Under the pieces are notes generated by a model. That model searched no databases. It had not been told where the DNA came from and worked only from the letters and a program-made list of their open reading frames with translations. Made by a program: the position numbers and the translations under genes. Of a stretch of DNA of 64,000 nucleotides, positions 9,457 to 18,580 are shown piece after piece (within the stretch, counting starts at the first letter, position 1; each line of letters begins with the position of its first letter). This DNA is from Jiella soli (GTDB lineage Bacteria; Pseudomonadota; Alphaproteobacteria; Rhizobiales; Rhizobiaceae): positions 271,296 to 335,295 of the forward strand of contig NZ_JAJAVB010000025.1 of NCBI RefSeq assembly GCF_020615385.1, read 5' to 3'.

Positions 9457-9544
9457 GGGCGGAGGCTCCATGGAGGGGTTTTGGACGATTGTCGTTGGCG
9501 GGATCGCCACCTAAGGTAGCTGGCGCTGCATCGAGGCGGGCGGG

Positions 9545-9736
9545 ATGGCCGGATGCGATTGGGACGAGACGAAGCGACTGGCGAATCTCGCCAAGCATGG
9601 GGTCGATTTTGAGTTTGCGTACGTCGACGCAAAGACCGGAAAGGAAATTCTTCGAGTCATAAGTTTGAGAAAGGCGAACAAACGCGAGAGGCGCTTCTAT
9701 GAAGAAGCCATGGCTGACCGAACCGATCAGCGATGA
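9545..9736 (+). CDS. BrnT-like toxin, internally shortened
   Basis: The 63-residue product begins like a BrnT ribonuclease toxin (CDWDETKRLANLAKHGVDFE) and ends like one (RVISLRKANKRERRFYEEA). BrnT proteins are normally about 90 residues, and the central strands between these two blocks, roughly 30 residues, appear to be missing. The frame itself is intact. The downstream antitoxin starts inside it with a 38-base overlap, the usual brnT-brnA arrangement. It is encoded antisense between nrtCD and nirB. Family assignment is from sequence pattern only. The gap suggests an inactive or altered toxin that may persist only because its antitoxin overlaps it. Confidence 0.65.
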   Translation: MAGCDWDETKRLANLAKHGVDFEFAYVDAKTGKEILRVISLRKANKRERRFYEEAMADRTDQR

Positions 9737-10001
9737 AGAGGACGCCGAGATCACGGCTGCCGCATTAAGCGACCCGGACATTCCGCCTCTGAGCGACGAA
9801 GACTGGGCTCGCTTGCGTCCCGCCCGCGAGGTCATGCCGCCTGAGTTCTTCGAGCCGGTCACATCGCCGCCCAGACGGTTCTTCATGGCGGAGATCGAGC
9901 TGGACGTCGCCGAGCATTTCAAGCGCGAAGCTGGCGAAGACTGGCAGGCCCGCATCAACGACATCCTGCGGGCGGTCATTGCGAAGGACGCTGCAGAATA
10001 G
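9699..10001 (+). CDS. BrnA-like antitoxin
   Basis: This 100-residue acidic protein has the organisation of BrnA antitoxins. An extended acidic N-terminus contains DPDIPPLSDEDWARLRPA, and a C-terminal ribbon-helix-helix-like segment contains ELDVAEHFKREAGEDWQARINDIL. The latter is the expected DNA-binding and dimerisation module through which BrnA represses its own promoter. It overlaps the shortened brnT by 38 bases and ends 32 bases from the convergent nrtCD stop. Unlike its toxin partner it appears full length. Confidence 0.7.
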   Translation: MKKPWLTEPISDEEDAEITAAALSDPDIPPLSDEDWARLRPAREVMPPEFFEPVTSPPRRFFMAEIELDVAEHFKREAGEDWQARINDILRAVIAKDAAE

Positions 10002-10032
10002 ACCGGAGCGGCGAGGGGCGAGGCAGGGACCA

Positions 10033-11820
10033 TCACGCTGCCTTCCTGGCCTTCGCGGCCCGAGCGGATTTGCCGGCTGCGTCGCCCAGGCCTGTCTCGG
10101 CGGGAGACTTCGCCTCGCCCGGCCGTGCGCCGCCCTCGTATTCCTCGAGAAAGTCGAGCAGCTCCTGCCGGTAGCGCCAGTAGTCGGGATGTTCGAGCAG
10201 CGCCTTGCGGCTCCTCGGGCGCGGCAGGTCGACCTTCATGATCTTGCCGATCCTGGCCATCGGTCCGTTGGTCATCATCACCACGCGGTCGGCCAGCAGG
10301 ATCGCCTCGTTGACATCATGGGTGACGCAGATCGCGGTCACCTGCGTGCGCTTCCAGACGTCCATCAGCACGTCCTGAAGCTCCCAGCGGGTGAGCGAAT
10401 CCAGCATTCCGAAGGGCTCGTCGAGAAGGAGGAGCTTCGGCGACAGGGCGAAGGCCCGGGCGATGCCGACCCGCTGCTTCATGCCGTTGGACAGATCGGC
10501 CGCGCGGCGGTGTATGGCGTCGGCGAGACCGACGCGGTGGAGATAGTGCTCGACGACGTCGCGGCGCTCGGCCGGCGCGGCGTTCGGATAGACGCGGTCG
10601 ACGCCGAGCGCGACGTTCTCGCGGGCCGTCAGCCAGGGCATCAGCGACGGCGCCTGGAAGACGACGGCGCGGTCCGGTCCGGCGCCGGAAACCTCGCGGC
10701 CGTCGAGGACGATGCCGCCCGAGGAAATGTCGGCAAGACCCGCCGCCATCGACAGGACCGTCGACTTGCCGCAGCCAGAATGGCCGATCAGCGTGACGAA
10801 CTCGCCCTTTTCCATTTTCATGTCGAAGCCGTCGACGACGGTCAGCGGCCCCTTCGGGGTCGGATAGACCTTGCGGACCTCGAAGAACTCGACATAGCCG
10901 CGCGCGATCGGCGAATGGGCAGCGTCGCGATAGGCCTTCGGCAGGTCCGGCGCGGGTGCGCGGGGCTTCGATCCGAGCGTGATCGGCACGACGTTCGGCA
11001 GCGCGACCGCGTCGCCCGCCTCCTCGTTCGCATGCCGGCCCTTCTCGACGAGATAGCCGGTGACCTCGCGGCGCAGCCGCTTGAACGTCTCGTTCCCGTT
11101 CATGGCGCCGCGCTCGCGCGGATGCGGCAGATCGACCGGGAAGGATGGCCCGAGGCTCGCGCGCGGACCGGGATCGAGCGGAATGATCCGGTCGGCCAGA
11201 AGGATCGCCTCGTCGACGTCGTTGGTGATCAGGATGATGGTCTTCTTCTCGACCCGGCTGATGGCGGCGAACTCGTCCTGGAGCTTTCCCCGGGTCAGCG
11301 CGTCGAGCGCCGAGAGCGGCTCGTCGAGAAGCAGGATCTCGGGGCTCATCGCGAGCGCCCTGGCGACGGCGACCCGCTGGCGCATGCCGCCGGACAGTTC
11401 CGCCGGCCGGCGCGCATCGGCATGGGAGAGGCCGACCATGGCGATGTACTTGTCGATACGGCGCTTGCGCTCCGCCCGGCTTTCGCGGGCAAAGACCGTG
11501 TCGACCGCGAGCGCGACATTGCCGCGCACCGTCAGCCAGGGCATCAGCGAATAGGACTGGAAGACGAGGCCGCGCTCGGGGCCGGGACCAGCCACCGGCT
11601 TGCCCTTCATCAGGACTTCGCCGGCATCGGGTGAAATCAACCCGGCGAGCAGCGAGATCAGCGTGGTCTTGCCCGACCCGGAAAAGCCGACGATCGCGAC
11701 GAACTCGCCCTCGCGGACGGACAGGTTCACGTCCTTCAGGATTTCGCTGCGGTGCTCGCCTTCGCCGTAGGATTTGGAGACGGACTTCAGTTCGATGATC
11801 CGGGAAGGGATGATGGTCAT
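10033..11820 (-). CDS. nitrate ABC transporter ATPase, two fused nucleotide-binding domains
   Basis: This 595-residue protein contains two complete ABC ATPase domains in one chain. It would energise nitrate uptake through NrtB. Domain 1 has Walker A GFSGSGKT (45-52), signature LSGGM (142-146) and Walker B near 162-167. Domain 2 has Walker A GHSGCGKS (346-353), signature LSNGM (443-447) and Walker B near 463-468. The H-loop histidine is present in domain 2 (THDVNEA, His501) but replaced by Asn200 in domain 1 (TNDVDEA), so the two catalytic sites are unequal. A linker of about 85 residues joins the domains. The ATG at 11820 follows nrtB by 17 bases; frame upstream of it is shadow coding within nrtB. 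Confidence 0.92.
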   Translation of the reverse strand: MTIIPSRIIELKSVSKSYGEGEHRSEILKDVNLSVREGEFVAIVGFSGSGKTTLISLLAGLISPDAGEVLMKGKPVAGPGPERGLVFQSYSLMPWLTVRGNVALAVDTVFARESRAERKRRIDKYIAMVGLSHADARRPAELSGGMRQRVAVARALAMSPEILLLDEPLSALDALTRGKLQDEFAAISRVEKKTIILITNDVDEAILLADRIIPLDPGPRASLGPSFPVDLPHPRERGAMNGNETFKRLRREVTGYLVEKGRHANEEAGDAVALPNVVPITLGSKPRAPAPDLPKAYRDAAHSPIARGYVEFFEVRKVYPTPKGPLTVVDGFDMKMEKGEFVTLIGHSGCGKSTVLSMAAGLADISSGGIVLDGREVSGAGPDRAVVFQAPSLMPWLTARENVALGVDRVYPNAAPAERRDVVEHYLHRVGLADAIHRRAADLSNGMKQRVGIARAFALSPKLLLLDEPFGMLDSLTRWELQDVLMDVWKRTQVTAICVTHDVNEAILLADRVVMMTNGPMARIGKIMKVDLPRPRSRKALLEHPDYWRYRQELLDFLEEYEGGARPGEAKSPAETGLGDAAGKSARAAKARKAA

Positions 11821-11837
11821 CTTGATCGCCCTCCGAC

Positions 11838-12971
11838 TTATCGGCTCGAGGAGAAGGTGAAGGCGGCCTGCAGCGCGGCCATGATCCGGTCGAGCACGAA
11901 GCCGACGATGCCGATGGTGATGACCGCGACGATGATGCGGGCGAGCGAGTCCGAGGAGCCGTTCTGGAACTCGTCCCAGACGAACTTGCCGAGGCCGGGA
12001 TTCTGGGCGAGCATCTCGGCGGCGATCAGCACCATCCAGCCGACGCCCAGCGACAGCCTGAGGCCGGTGAAGATCAGCGGCATCGCCGAGGGAAGCACCA
12101 GCTTGGTGATCGTCTTGTGGGTCGGCAGCTGCAGCACCTTGCCGACATTGACGAGGTCCTTGTCGATCGAGGCGACGCCGAGCGCGGTGTTGATCAGCGT
12201 CGGCCAGAGCGAGCAGAGCGTCACCGTGATCGCCGAGACCACCATCGACTTCGGAAGGGCGTCGGAGGCGTTCACGTAGAGCGCCGAGACGATCATCGTC
12301 ACGATCGGCAGCCAGGCGAGCGGCGAGACGGGCTTGAAGATCTGGATCAGCGGGTTGAGCGCACCGCTGACGGTGGAGGAGAGGCCGCAGGCGATGCCGA
12401 GCGGGACGGCGATGATCGTCGCGAGCAGGAAGCCGAGGAAGACGGTCTTCAGCGAGGTGAAGATCTGCTCGGGATAGGTCGGTGCGCCGGTATAGTCGCG
12501 GACCTTGACGCGGTCGGCATGGCCGGCGGCGACGAGCTTCTGGTTCCTGGCCTCCTGGCGCTCGTAGAAGGCCACCTTGTCGGCCTCGGTGCGCTGGTAG
12601 TCGGCATAGAGCGATTCCACCTGGCCCCAGACCTTGGCCGGGCCCGGCACCGTGCCGAGCGAGGTCTGCACCGTCGGGGCCAGCGCCGCCCAGACGGCGA
12701 GGAAGGCGAGGATGCCGATCAGCGGCACCGCGAGGCCCTGCCACAGCGCCTTGAGATTGGAGCGCGGATCGTCGCCGGCGGCGATCTTCATGATCGGCAC
12801 AGACCAGCCGAGACCGATCGCCGTCAGCGGGCCGGTAGCGCGGGTGATGCGCGTCATCCGTCTTTCCAGACGCAGGGTCCGGCGTTCCTCGGTGGAGAGC
12901 TCGTGGCCCATGAAGTCGGAGGCGGTGCTCATGGCAGGATCCGTCGTCGGGAAAATCGGGGCGCGGTTCAT
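11838..12971 (-). CDS. nrtB: nitrate ABC transporter permease
   Basis: This 377-residue inner-membrane permease of the NrtB/SsuC type is the membrane channel for nitrate import. Several hydrophobic helices are visible, starting at about residue 80 (GLAVPLIGILAFLAVWAAL). The binding-protein-dependent transport domain contains an EAA-like loop followed by LPSAMPLIFTGLRLSLGVGW. Before the core there is a charged loop of about 70 residues (VESLYADYQRTEADK onward) typical of proteobacterial NrtB. The gene lies between nrtA and the fused ATPase in the same orientation. Start codons at 12971 and 12932 are both possible; the second would remove 13 poorly conserved residues. Confidence 0.92.
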   Translation of the reverse strand: MNRAPIFPTTDPAMSTASDFMGHELSTEERRTLRLERRMTRITRATGPLTAIGLGWSVPIMKIAAGDDPRSNLKALWQGLAVPLIGILAFLAVWAALAPTVQTSLGTVPGPAKVWGQVESLYADYQRTEADKVAFYERQEARNQKLVAAGHADRVKVRDYTGAPTYPEQIFTSLKTVFLGFLLATIIAVPLGIACGLSSTVSGALNPLIQIFKPVSPLAWLPIVTMIVSALYVNASDALPKSMVVSAITVTLCSLWPTLINTALGVASIDKDLVNVGKVLQLPTHKTITKLVLPSAMPLIFTGLRLSLGVGWMVLIAAEMLAQNPGLGKFVWDEFQNGSSDSLARIIVAVITIGIVGFVLDRIMAALQAAFTFSSSR

Positions 12972-13003
12972 CGGACCGGCGCGCCTTGGCGCCGGCCGCG
13001 GGT

Positions 13004-14407
13004 TCAGTTCGAGGCGAGGCTGGCGACGTCCTCGTCGCCCTTCAGGCCGATCTCGAATTTCTTGAGGTACGCATTCGGCGTCCGGCCGTCATATTCGACG
13101 CCGTCGATGAAGGCTGATGTCGCCGGCTTGTAGCCGTCGGTCTGCGGCACCTCGGAGGCTTCGAGGCGGCCGTCGTCGACGAGCGAGGCGGCGGCCTGCC
13201 TGTAGATGTCCGGCAGATAGACCGACTTCGCCGTCTCTTCGTACCAGTCGTCCGGCTTCGCCTCGGAAATCTGGCCCCAGCGCCGCATCTGGGTGAGGTA
13301 CCAGACGGCGTCGGAATAATAGGGATAGGTCGCGAACTTCTCGAAGAAGACGTTGAAGTCCGGGGCCGGGCGCTTGTCGCCCTTTTCATATTCGAAGGTG
13401 CCGGTCATCGAATTGGCGATCACCTCGGCGTCGGCGCCGACATACTCCGGCCGCGCCAGGATCTGGACGGCCTCCTTGCGGTTTTCAGGGCTTTCGTCGA
13501 GCCATTTGCCGGCGCGGATCAACGCCTTGGTGACGGCAACTGCCGTCTGCGAGTTCTCCTCGACGAAGCCTGCGGTCATCCCGAAGACCTTCTCCGGATT
13601 GTCCTTCCAGATCTCGGTGTCGGTGATGACGGGAACGCCGATGCCCTTGAAGACGGCCGCCTGGTTCCACGGCTCGCCGACGCAATAGCCCTGGATGGTG
13701 CCGGCCTCGAGCGTCGCCGGCATCTGCGGTGGCGGCGTCACCGAGAGGAGGATGTCGGCCTTCACCTGCCCGGACGTGTCGGAGGGGGTATAGTAGCCGG
13801 GGTTCAGCCCGCCGGCGGCGAGCCAGTAGCGCAGCTCGTAATTGTGGGTCGAAACGGGGAAGACCATGCCCATGTTGAAGGGCTTGCCGGCTGCCTTGTA
13901 CTGGTCGACGACCGGCTTCAGGGCGCTCGCCGAGATCGGATGCTGCGGCCTGCCATCGGCGTTTTCGGGGATATGCTTCTTCATCTCGGCCCAGACGGCG
14001 TTCGACACGGTGATGCCGTTGCCGTTGAGGTCCATGGAGAAGGGCGTGACGATATGCGCCTTTGTGCCGAAGCCGATGGTCGCGGCGAGCGGCTGGCCGG
14101 CCAGCATGTGCGCCCCGTCGAGCTCGCCGGTGATCACCCGGTCGAGCAGTACCTTCCAGTTCGCCTGCGGCTCCAGCGTGACGTAGAGCCCCTCGTCCTC
14201 GAAGAAGTGCTTCTCCTTGGCGATGGCGAGCGGAGCCATGTCGGTCAGCTTGATGAAGCCGAACTTCAATTCGTCCTTCTCGGGGATCAGCATGTCGGCT
14301 CGCGCCGGCTGTGCTGTTGCGGAAAGGCCGGTGAGGGCGCCGGCAAGGGCAATCGCGGCGACGCCGCCGAGGAAGGCGCGTCTGGAGAGGTCGGTCAGTC
14401 TGGCCAT
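13004..14407 (-). CDS. nrtA: nitrate ABC transporter substrate-binding protein
   Basis: This 467-residue periplasmic nitrate-binding protein begins with a twin-arginine-type signal (LSRRAFLGG, then a hydrophobic stretch to about residue 36). Family hallmarks are the [10 protein letters not shown] region, the [14 protein letters not shown] stretch and the YCVGEPWN motif lining the nitrate site. It captures nitrate for NrtB and the fused ATPase, which follow immediately. The ATG at 14407 starts directly before the signal peptide; the open frame continuing upstream is not coding. Expression is probably controlled by the leader between 14408 and 14636, which contains ANTAR-type hairpins and a terminator. 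Confidence 0.95.
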   Translation of the reverse strand: MARLTDLSRRAFLGGVAAIALAGALTGLSATAQPARADMLIPEKDELKFGFIKLTDMAPLAIAKEKHFFEDEGLYVTLEPQANWKVLLDRVITGELDGAHMLAGQPLAATIGFGTKAHIVTPFSMDLNGNGITVSNAVWAEMKKHIPENADGRPQHPISASALKPVVDQYKAAGKPFNMGMVFPVSTHNYELRYWLAAGGLNPGYYTPSDTSGQVKADILLSVTPPPQMPATLEAGTIQGYCVGEPWNQAAVFKGIGVPVITDTEIWKDNPEKVFGMTAGFVEENSQTAVAVTKALIRAGKWLDESPENRKEAVQILARPEYVGADAEVIANSMTGTFEYEKGDKRPAPDFNVFFEKFATYPYYSDAVWYLTQMRRWGQISEAKPDDWYEETAKSVYLPDIYRQAAASLVDDGRLEASEVPQTDGYKPATSAFIDGVEYDGRTPNAYLKKFEIGLKGDEDVASLASN

Positions 14408-14469
14408 GGGCGCAGTTTCCCCGTTGCCGGAAGCCCCGAGGGGGTCCGGAGTGGATGACGAAGGACATG

Positions 14470-14496
14470 AAAAAAGGCCGCTCGACCAATCGCGGC
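14470..14496 (-). terminator. intrinsic terminator in the nrtA leader
   Basis: On the minus strand the leader RNA forms a GCCGC/GCGGC stem with a 10-base inner segment that can pair further (GA...TC), followed at once by CUUUUUU. This is a textbook attenuation terminator placed about 65 bases before the nrtA start. Positioned after the tandem hairpins, it would end transcription unless the antiterminator NasT is active. Confidence 0.75.
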
Positions 14497-14545
14497 GCCT
14501 GCCATCTGGAAGCGCTCTTGACGAAGGGTCGGCAGCCTTGCCGGT

Positions 14546-14565
14546 GACGTCCATCGTTGGACGTC
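14546..14565 (-). promoter_or_regulatory. ANTAR-type hairpin P2, hexaloop AACGAU
   Basis: The transcript reads GACGTCC, six-base loop AACGAT, GGACGTC: a perfect 7-bp stem with a hexanucleotide loop. Known NasR/ANTAR target RNAs consist of two hairpins with six-base loops having A at position 1 and G at position 4, and this loop fits exactly. It lies between hairpin P1 and the terminator, and nasT for an ANTAR protein is encoded just upstream. Confidence 0.8.
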
Positions 14566-14573
14566 GGGTCAAA

Positions 14574-14593
14574 CGGAGCCTCAGCAGCTTCCG
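14574..14593 (-). promoter_or_regulatory. ANTAR-type hairpin P1, less canonical loop
   Basis: The transcript reads CGGAAGC, loop TGCTGA, GGCTCCG: a 7-bp stem with one internal A-C mismatch and a six-base loop. It precedes P2 by eight bases, matching the tandem arrangement of ANTAR target RNAs. The loop lacks the consensus A at position 1 and G at position 4, so this half of the motif is weaker. Confidence 0.55.
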
Positions 14594-14642
14594 TTTTCGA
14601 ACAGGCGCTACGGTCTTTCGAAGCGCAGGTTGTTCGACTGGG

Positions 14643-14671
14643 TTTATAGCCGGCCCGCGCTCATGTTGCAA
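14643..14671 (-). promoter_or_regulatory. predicted promoter of nrtA operon
   Basis: On the minus strand a TTGCAA box (14666-14671) and a TATAAA box (14643-14648) are separated by exactly 17 bases. This is a reasonable sigma-70 promoter in an otherwise GC-rich region. A start near 14636 would give a leader of about 230 bases that includes both hairpins and the terminator. The AT-rich stretch just upstream could hold activator sites; none was assigned. Confidence 0.5.
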
Positions 14672-14771
14672 TGCGAGCGGAGCAATTTTTGCAGCTTTTC
14701 TAGACTTCCGTAGTAATTGTGCAAATAATGAGCAGACCGCTGCGCCTGCAGGCAGCGGAGTTGCGCAGAGG

Positions 14772-15926
14772 CTAGGCGTCCGCCACGCCAGCCTCGCGGT
14801 CGAACAGCCCCGGCGGAACGTCTGGCCCATCTGCCACATCGGAGGATCCGGAGGCCTCCGAATTCGCCTCCGGGCCTTCCCCGAGCGCCTGTCGATAGAG
14901 ATCCGGCCGGAAGACGTCGCCAGCGACGGCAAGGCTTTCGGGCGAGAGCGGCGCGTCCCCCCACCGCACCATCTGGCGTAGGAGCCAGCGTCCCTGGCGC
15001 GGGTCGGGCCGGTTGGCCCCGCTGGCGTGAAAGACGATGAAGTCGGGGATCACCAGATGCCGTCCGGGCGAGACCTCCAGTCGTCCGGCAAGCGCCGGCA
15101 GGAGATTCGTCTCGGCGAGACCGAGATTCTCGGGCGCGGCGAGGAGCGCGGCAAGCGCAAGATGGTTGGCCGGGTCGTCGCACCAGGCCGCGGCATCGGC
15201 GAGCGCCAGGATCAGCCGCTCCAGCGCGTCGGGGCGCTCTTCGGCAAAGCCTCTTGCGACGCCGAGCACCTTTTCCGGGCTGCGCCGCCAGATCTCCGCC
15301 TTGGTGGTGACGATCGCCCCCGCGCTGCGGCGGACCGCGATGGTGCTCCAAGGCTCGCCGACGCAGAAGCCGTCGATCTGGCCGCCGGCCAGCGCATCCG
15401 GCACCAGGGGCGGCGGAACCACGGTTATGTCGACGTCGCGCTCCGGCGCGATGCCGGAGGCCGCCAGCCAATAGCGCAGATCGTAGTTGTGGCTCGAATG
15501 CGGGTGGACGACGGCAAAACGCAGCGGCGGCTCGCCCTTCGCCTTGCGCCGCTCGACCACGGTGCGGAGCGCCGCGCCGGCATCCGCCGGGCCGGAGCCG
15601 AGGGGGCGGACGGTCTCCATCGTGGCCGCGACGGCCTGCGACACGGTGACGGCGTTGCCGCCGAGGGCGAGCACCATCGGCGCGATCATCGGCACGGCCA
15701 GCGGCCCGATCCCGAGGCTCGCGGCGATCGGCATCGGCGCCAGCATGTGCGCCACGTCGAAATGGCCGACGCCCATGCGGTCGCGGATCGTCGCCCAGGA
15801 GGTTTCGCGCGAGAGCTTCAGATGGATGCCGCGCGCCTCGGCAAACCCTTCCTGCGCCGCGGCGACGAGGACGGCGCTGTCGAGCAGCGGCAGGAAGCCC
15901 GCGCGGATCTCGATTGTGCGGCTCAT
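14772..15926 (-). CDS. nasS: nitrate sensor protein
   Basis: This 384-residue protein is homologous to the nitrate-binding protein NrtA (compare [16 protein letters not shown] and FCVGEPWS) but starts directly with the mature fold ([20 protein letters not shown]) and has no signal peptide. That marks it as NasS, the cytoplasmic nitrate sensor that sequesters NasT when nitrate is absent and frees it when nitrate binds. The start at 15926 overlaps the nasT stop by four bases (ATGA), so sensor and effector are translationally coupled. The C-terminal 30 residues are acidic and variable. Its stop lies about 100 bases before the nrtA promoter. Confidence 0.92.
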   Translation of the reverse strand: MSRTIEIRAGFLPLLDSAVLVAAAQEGFAEARGIHLKLSRETSWATIRDRMGVGHFDVAHMLAPMPIAASLGIGPLAVPMIAPMVLALGGNAVTVSQAVAATMETVRPLGSGPADAGAALRTVVERRKAKGEPPLRFAVVHPHSSHNYDLRYWLAASGIAPERDVDITVVPPPLVPDALAGGQIDGFCVGEPWSTIAVRRSAGAIVTTKAEIWRRSPEKVLGVARGFAEERPDALERLILALADAAAWCDDPANHLALAALLAAPENLGLAETNLLPALAGRLEVSPGRHLVIPDFIVFHASGANRPDPRQGRWLLRQMVRWGDAPLSPESLAVAGDVFRPDLYRQALGEGPEANSEASGSSDVADGPDVPPGLFDREAGVADA

Positions 15927-16516
15927 GACCCGTCTCCGAGCAGGCTGTGGGCGCTGACGAGTGACTTCGCGACCTCGGCAATCCGCCGGTTCTCGTTCAT
16001 CGCGGTCTTGCGCAGAAGCCGGTACGCCTCGGGCTCGTCGAGGCCCTTGGCCTTCATCAGGATCCCCTTGGCCCGGTCGATCATCTTGCGGTCGGCGAGC
16101 TCGCTGCGCGCATCGTGGAGTTCGCGGGTCAGCCGGTTGAAGGCGTTGAACCGCATGATCGCCATGTCGAGGATCGGCTTCACCCGCTCCTTTTTCAGCC
16201 CGTCGACGATATAGGCCGAGACGCCGGCGGCCACGGCCGCCTCCATCGAGGCGGAATCGGAGCGGTCGACGAACATGGCGATCGGCCGCTGGACCGAGCG
16301 CGAGACCTGGAAGAAGTGCTCCAGCTGGTCGCGATTGGGGTTTTCCAGGTCGACGACGATGACGTCCGGCTTCAGCGTCTCGATCCTGCGCACCAGGCCG
16401 AACGTCTCCGTCACCACCTCGACATGGCTGTAGCCGGCTTCCCGCAGCCCGTCCTCGATGATCGCGGCGCGCGCGCGGTTTTCGTCGACGACCAGAATCG
16501 AGAGGAAGGGACCCAT
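15923..16516 (-). CDS. nasT: ANTAR-domain RNA-binding antiterminator
   Basis: The 197-residue protein has an N-terminal receiver-like domain (ILVVDENRARA, VIVVDLENPNRDQ) and a C-terminal ANTAR domain from about residue 130, with the hallmark DRKMIDRAKGILMKAKGLDEPEAYRLLRKTAM. NasT binds tandem hexaloop hairpins in leader RNA and prevents termination; NasS inhibits it without nitrate. Its likely target is the nrtA leader 1.4 kb downstream. The ATG at 16516 was chosen because the receiver fold begins there and the length matches the family; an ORF extension to 16552 adds 12 unrelated residues. Confidence 0.94.
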   Translation of the reverse strand: MGPFLSILVVDENRARAAIIEDGLREAGYSHVEVVTETFGLVRRIETLKPDVIVVDLENPNRDQLEHFFQVSRSVQRPIAMFVDRSDSASMEAAVAAGVSAYIVDGLKKERVKPILDMAIMRFNAFNRLTRELHDARSELADRKMIDRAKGILMKAKGLDEPEAYRLLRKTAMNENRRIAEVAKSLVSAHSLLGDGS

Positions 16517-16579
16517 AAGCGCAGTTTGCACCTGCGAAGACGCGCCTGACAATTGCAGCTGAAAGTGCGGGCGATCTGC

Positions 16580-17410
16580 CTAAACAGGAGGCAGGAACAG
16601 GAGCGCCCGCGCCTCCGAAACGCTCGCCGGATGCCGGCCGTGGCGTTCGCAGAGCGCCGCGGCGCGCTCCACCAGTGCGGCGTTGGACGGGGCGAGCGTC
16701 GTCCTGTCCAGCCGGACATTGTCTTCCAGCCCGGTGCGCAGATGGCCGCCGAGTTCCAGGCTCCAGTCGTTCAAGGTGATCTGGTGACGGCCGATGCCGG
16801 CGCCGGTCCAGGTCGCGTCCGGCTCGAGTCGCTTCAGCGTCGCGGCGAAGAATTCGAAGCTCTCCCGGTCGACCGGCATGGCGTTTGTCACGCCCATGAC
16901 GAACTGGACGTGCAGCGGGCCCGCGATCAGCCCGCGCTGCTTCAGCGCCGCAGCCTGGAAGATCATCGAGAGATCGAAGGCTTCGATCTCCGGCTTGACC
17001 CCGTGGCGCAGCATCTCGCCCGCCAGCCATTCGACGAGGTCTGGCGGGTTGTCATAGACGCGCGTCGGGAAATTGCAGGAGCCGGTGGCGAGCGAGGCCA
17101 TGTCGGGCTTCAGGGAGAGCATGGCGCCGCGCGCCGCGCCCGCGCCGGAGCGACCGCCGGTCGAGAACTGGACGATCATGCCCGGGCAATGGCGGCGGAT
17201 GCCTTCCATCAGCCGCGCGAACTTCTCCGGATCGGAACTCGGCGTCTCGTCGTCGTTGCGGACATGGCAGTGAACGAGGCTGGCACCCGCCTCGAAGGCG
17301 GCCTGCGTCGATTCGACCTGTTCGGATACGGTTATCGGCACCGCCGGATTGTTCGCCTTGGTCGGAAGCGAGCCGGTGATGGCGACGGTGATGATCGCGG
17401 GCGTCGTCAT
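16580..17410 (-). CDS. BKACE-family beta-keto acid cleavage enzyme
   Basis: This 276-residue protein belongs to the 3-keto-5-aminohexanoate cleavage enzyme (Kce/BKACE, DUF849) family. These zinc-dependent TIM-barrel enzymes condense a beta-keto acid with acetyl-CoA to give acetoacetate and a new CoA thioester. The metal-ligand motif VHCHVRN (about residues 46-52), the QFSTGG strand and the C-terminal [11 protein letters not shown] and [11 protein letters not shown] motifs are all visible. The family covers many substrates and the specificity here is unknown. It is encoded on the same strand as nasT, upstream of it, and divergently from phnC, without an obvious pathway partner. Confidence 0.85.
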   Translation of the reverse strand: MTTPAIITVAITGSLPTKANNPAVPITVSEQVESTQAAFEAGASLVHCHVRNDDETPSSDPEKFARLMEGIRRHCPGMIVQFSTGGRSGAGAARGAMLSLKPDMASLATGSCNFPTRVYDNPPDLVEWLAGEMLRHGVKPEIEAFDLSMIFQAAALKQRGLIAGPLHVQFVMGVTNAMPVDRESFEFFAATLKRLEPDATWTGAGIGRHQITLNDWSLELGGHLRTGLEDNVRLDRTTLAPSNAALVERAAALCERHGRHPASVSEARALLFLPPV

Positions 17411-17656
17411 GAGGCTTATCTGGCCGGGGTTTCGCCGAAGTCGAGAGCGAGCGGTGACCGGGCGCGGACGGCGCCCCGGAGGAGCGAAATCCGTCCGGCC
17501 CGGTGGTGGGTCCTCCGTCGATTGTCATGGAACCGAATCCGATCCGACATCGAGGGTTCACCGACGGCCAATAGTCCACTGCCGAACGCGGCGCTCCCGG
17601 GCCACCACCGGTCCACAGCGGGCGGCGCAGCGAACTTGGCCGAGCATGGTGAACCG

Positions 17657-18493
17657 ATGCTGAAACTGGAAAACGTCTCCCGACGTTTCGCCACGTTCAC
17701 CGCCGTGAACGGCGTTACGCTGTCGATCCCGGCGGGACAGATGGTCGGTGTGATCGGCCGCTCCGGCGCGGGAAAATCGACGCTCCTGCGGATGCTGAAC
17801 CGGCTGATCGACCCCAGCGGCGGCCGGATCGGCTTCGGAGAGACCGACGTGACCGCGCTGCGCGGGGCCAAGCTCCGCCGCTGGCAGCGCGACTGCGCGA
17901 TGATCTTCCAGCAGTTCAACCTCGTGCCGCGGATCGATGTCCTCACCAATGTTCTGCTCGGCCGGCTGAACCACCGCAACACCGTCCTCAACCTCCTCGG
18001 CATCTTCTCGGACGAGGAGCGCGTGAAGGCGCTCGCGGCGCTCGACCGGCTCGGCATCGCGCAGACCGCCCTGCAGATGGCCGGGACGCTTTCCGGCGGC
18101 CAGCAGCAGCGGGTCGCCATCGCACGGGCCCTGATGCAGGAGCCCAAGGTCATCCTCGCCGACGAGCCGATCGCCTCGCTCGACCCGCTCAACGCCGAGA
18201 TCGTGATGGACGCGCTGCGCGACATCAACGAGAAGGAAGGCATCACCGTCATCACCAATCTGCACACGCTCGACACCGCACGCGCCTATTGCGAGCGCAT
18301 CGTCGGGCTGGCGGCGGGCGAGGTGGTGTTCGACGGCGCCCCGGAAGCCCTGACCAGCGACGTCGTCCGCCGGATCTACGGCGCCGACGACAAAGCGCTC
18401 AGCGAGCATATCACCTCCACCAGTATTTCCCGTCCCCGGGCCGAGGCCGCGCAGGCGCCGCAGAGATTCCGGCCGGTTCTCGAAGCCGGCTGA
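17657..18493 (+). CDS. phnC: phosphonate ABC transporter ATPase
   Basis: The 278-residue protein is a PhnC-type ATPase for phosphonate import. Walker A GRSGAGKS is at about residues 36-43, the Q-loop in FQQFNLVPR, signature LSGGQQQR near 143 and Walker B VILADEP near 163. The H-loop follows as NLHTLDTA. PhnC-specific spacing and NVLLGRLNH are recognisable. The ATG at 17657 was chosen because the fold begins there; upstream frame is non-coding. It heads phnC-phnD-phnE1-phnE2. The 246 bases before it, shared with the divergent BKACE gene, contain one TGTCAT half-site (17523-17528) but no complete Pho box that I can see. Confidence 0.93.
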   Translation: MLKLENVSRRFATFTAVNGVTLSIPAGQMVGVIGRSGAGKSTLLRMLNRLIDPSGGRIGFGETDVTALRGAKLRRWQRDCAMIFQQFNLVPRIDVLTNVLLGRLNHRNTVLNLLGIFSDEERVKALAALDRLGIAQTALQMAGTLSGGQQQRVAIARALMQEPKVILADEPIASLDPLNAEIVMDALRDINEKEGITVITNLHTLDTARAYCERIVGLAAGEVVFDGAPEALTSDVVRRIYGADDKALSEHITSTSISRPRAEAAQAPQRFRPVLEAG

Positions 18494-18580
18494 CGAGACG
18501 GATTTTCGTACTTCGCTGCCCCGACGTACGCCGTCGCGGCGGCAAGAACCGGTACCCACGCATCCAACAGGAGAGAGAAA

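Noticed and set aside
14672-14711. Possible sigma-54 promoter for nrtA
   Set aside because: The GC of a -12 box is present in AATTGCT, but the expected GG ten bases upstream is GC, so the match is weak; the sigma-70-like boxes at 14643-14671 are better.
17411-17656. Pho box upstream of phnC
   Set aside because: Only one TGTCAT half-site (17523-17528) is seen, without a second repeat at 11-base spacing.
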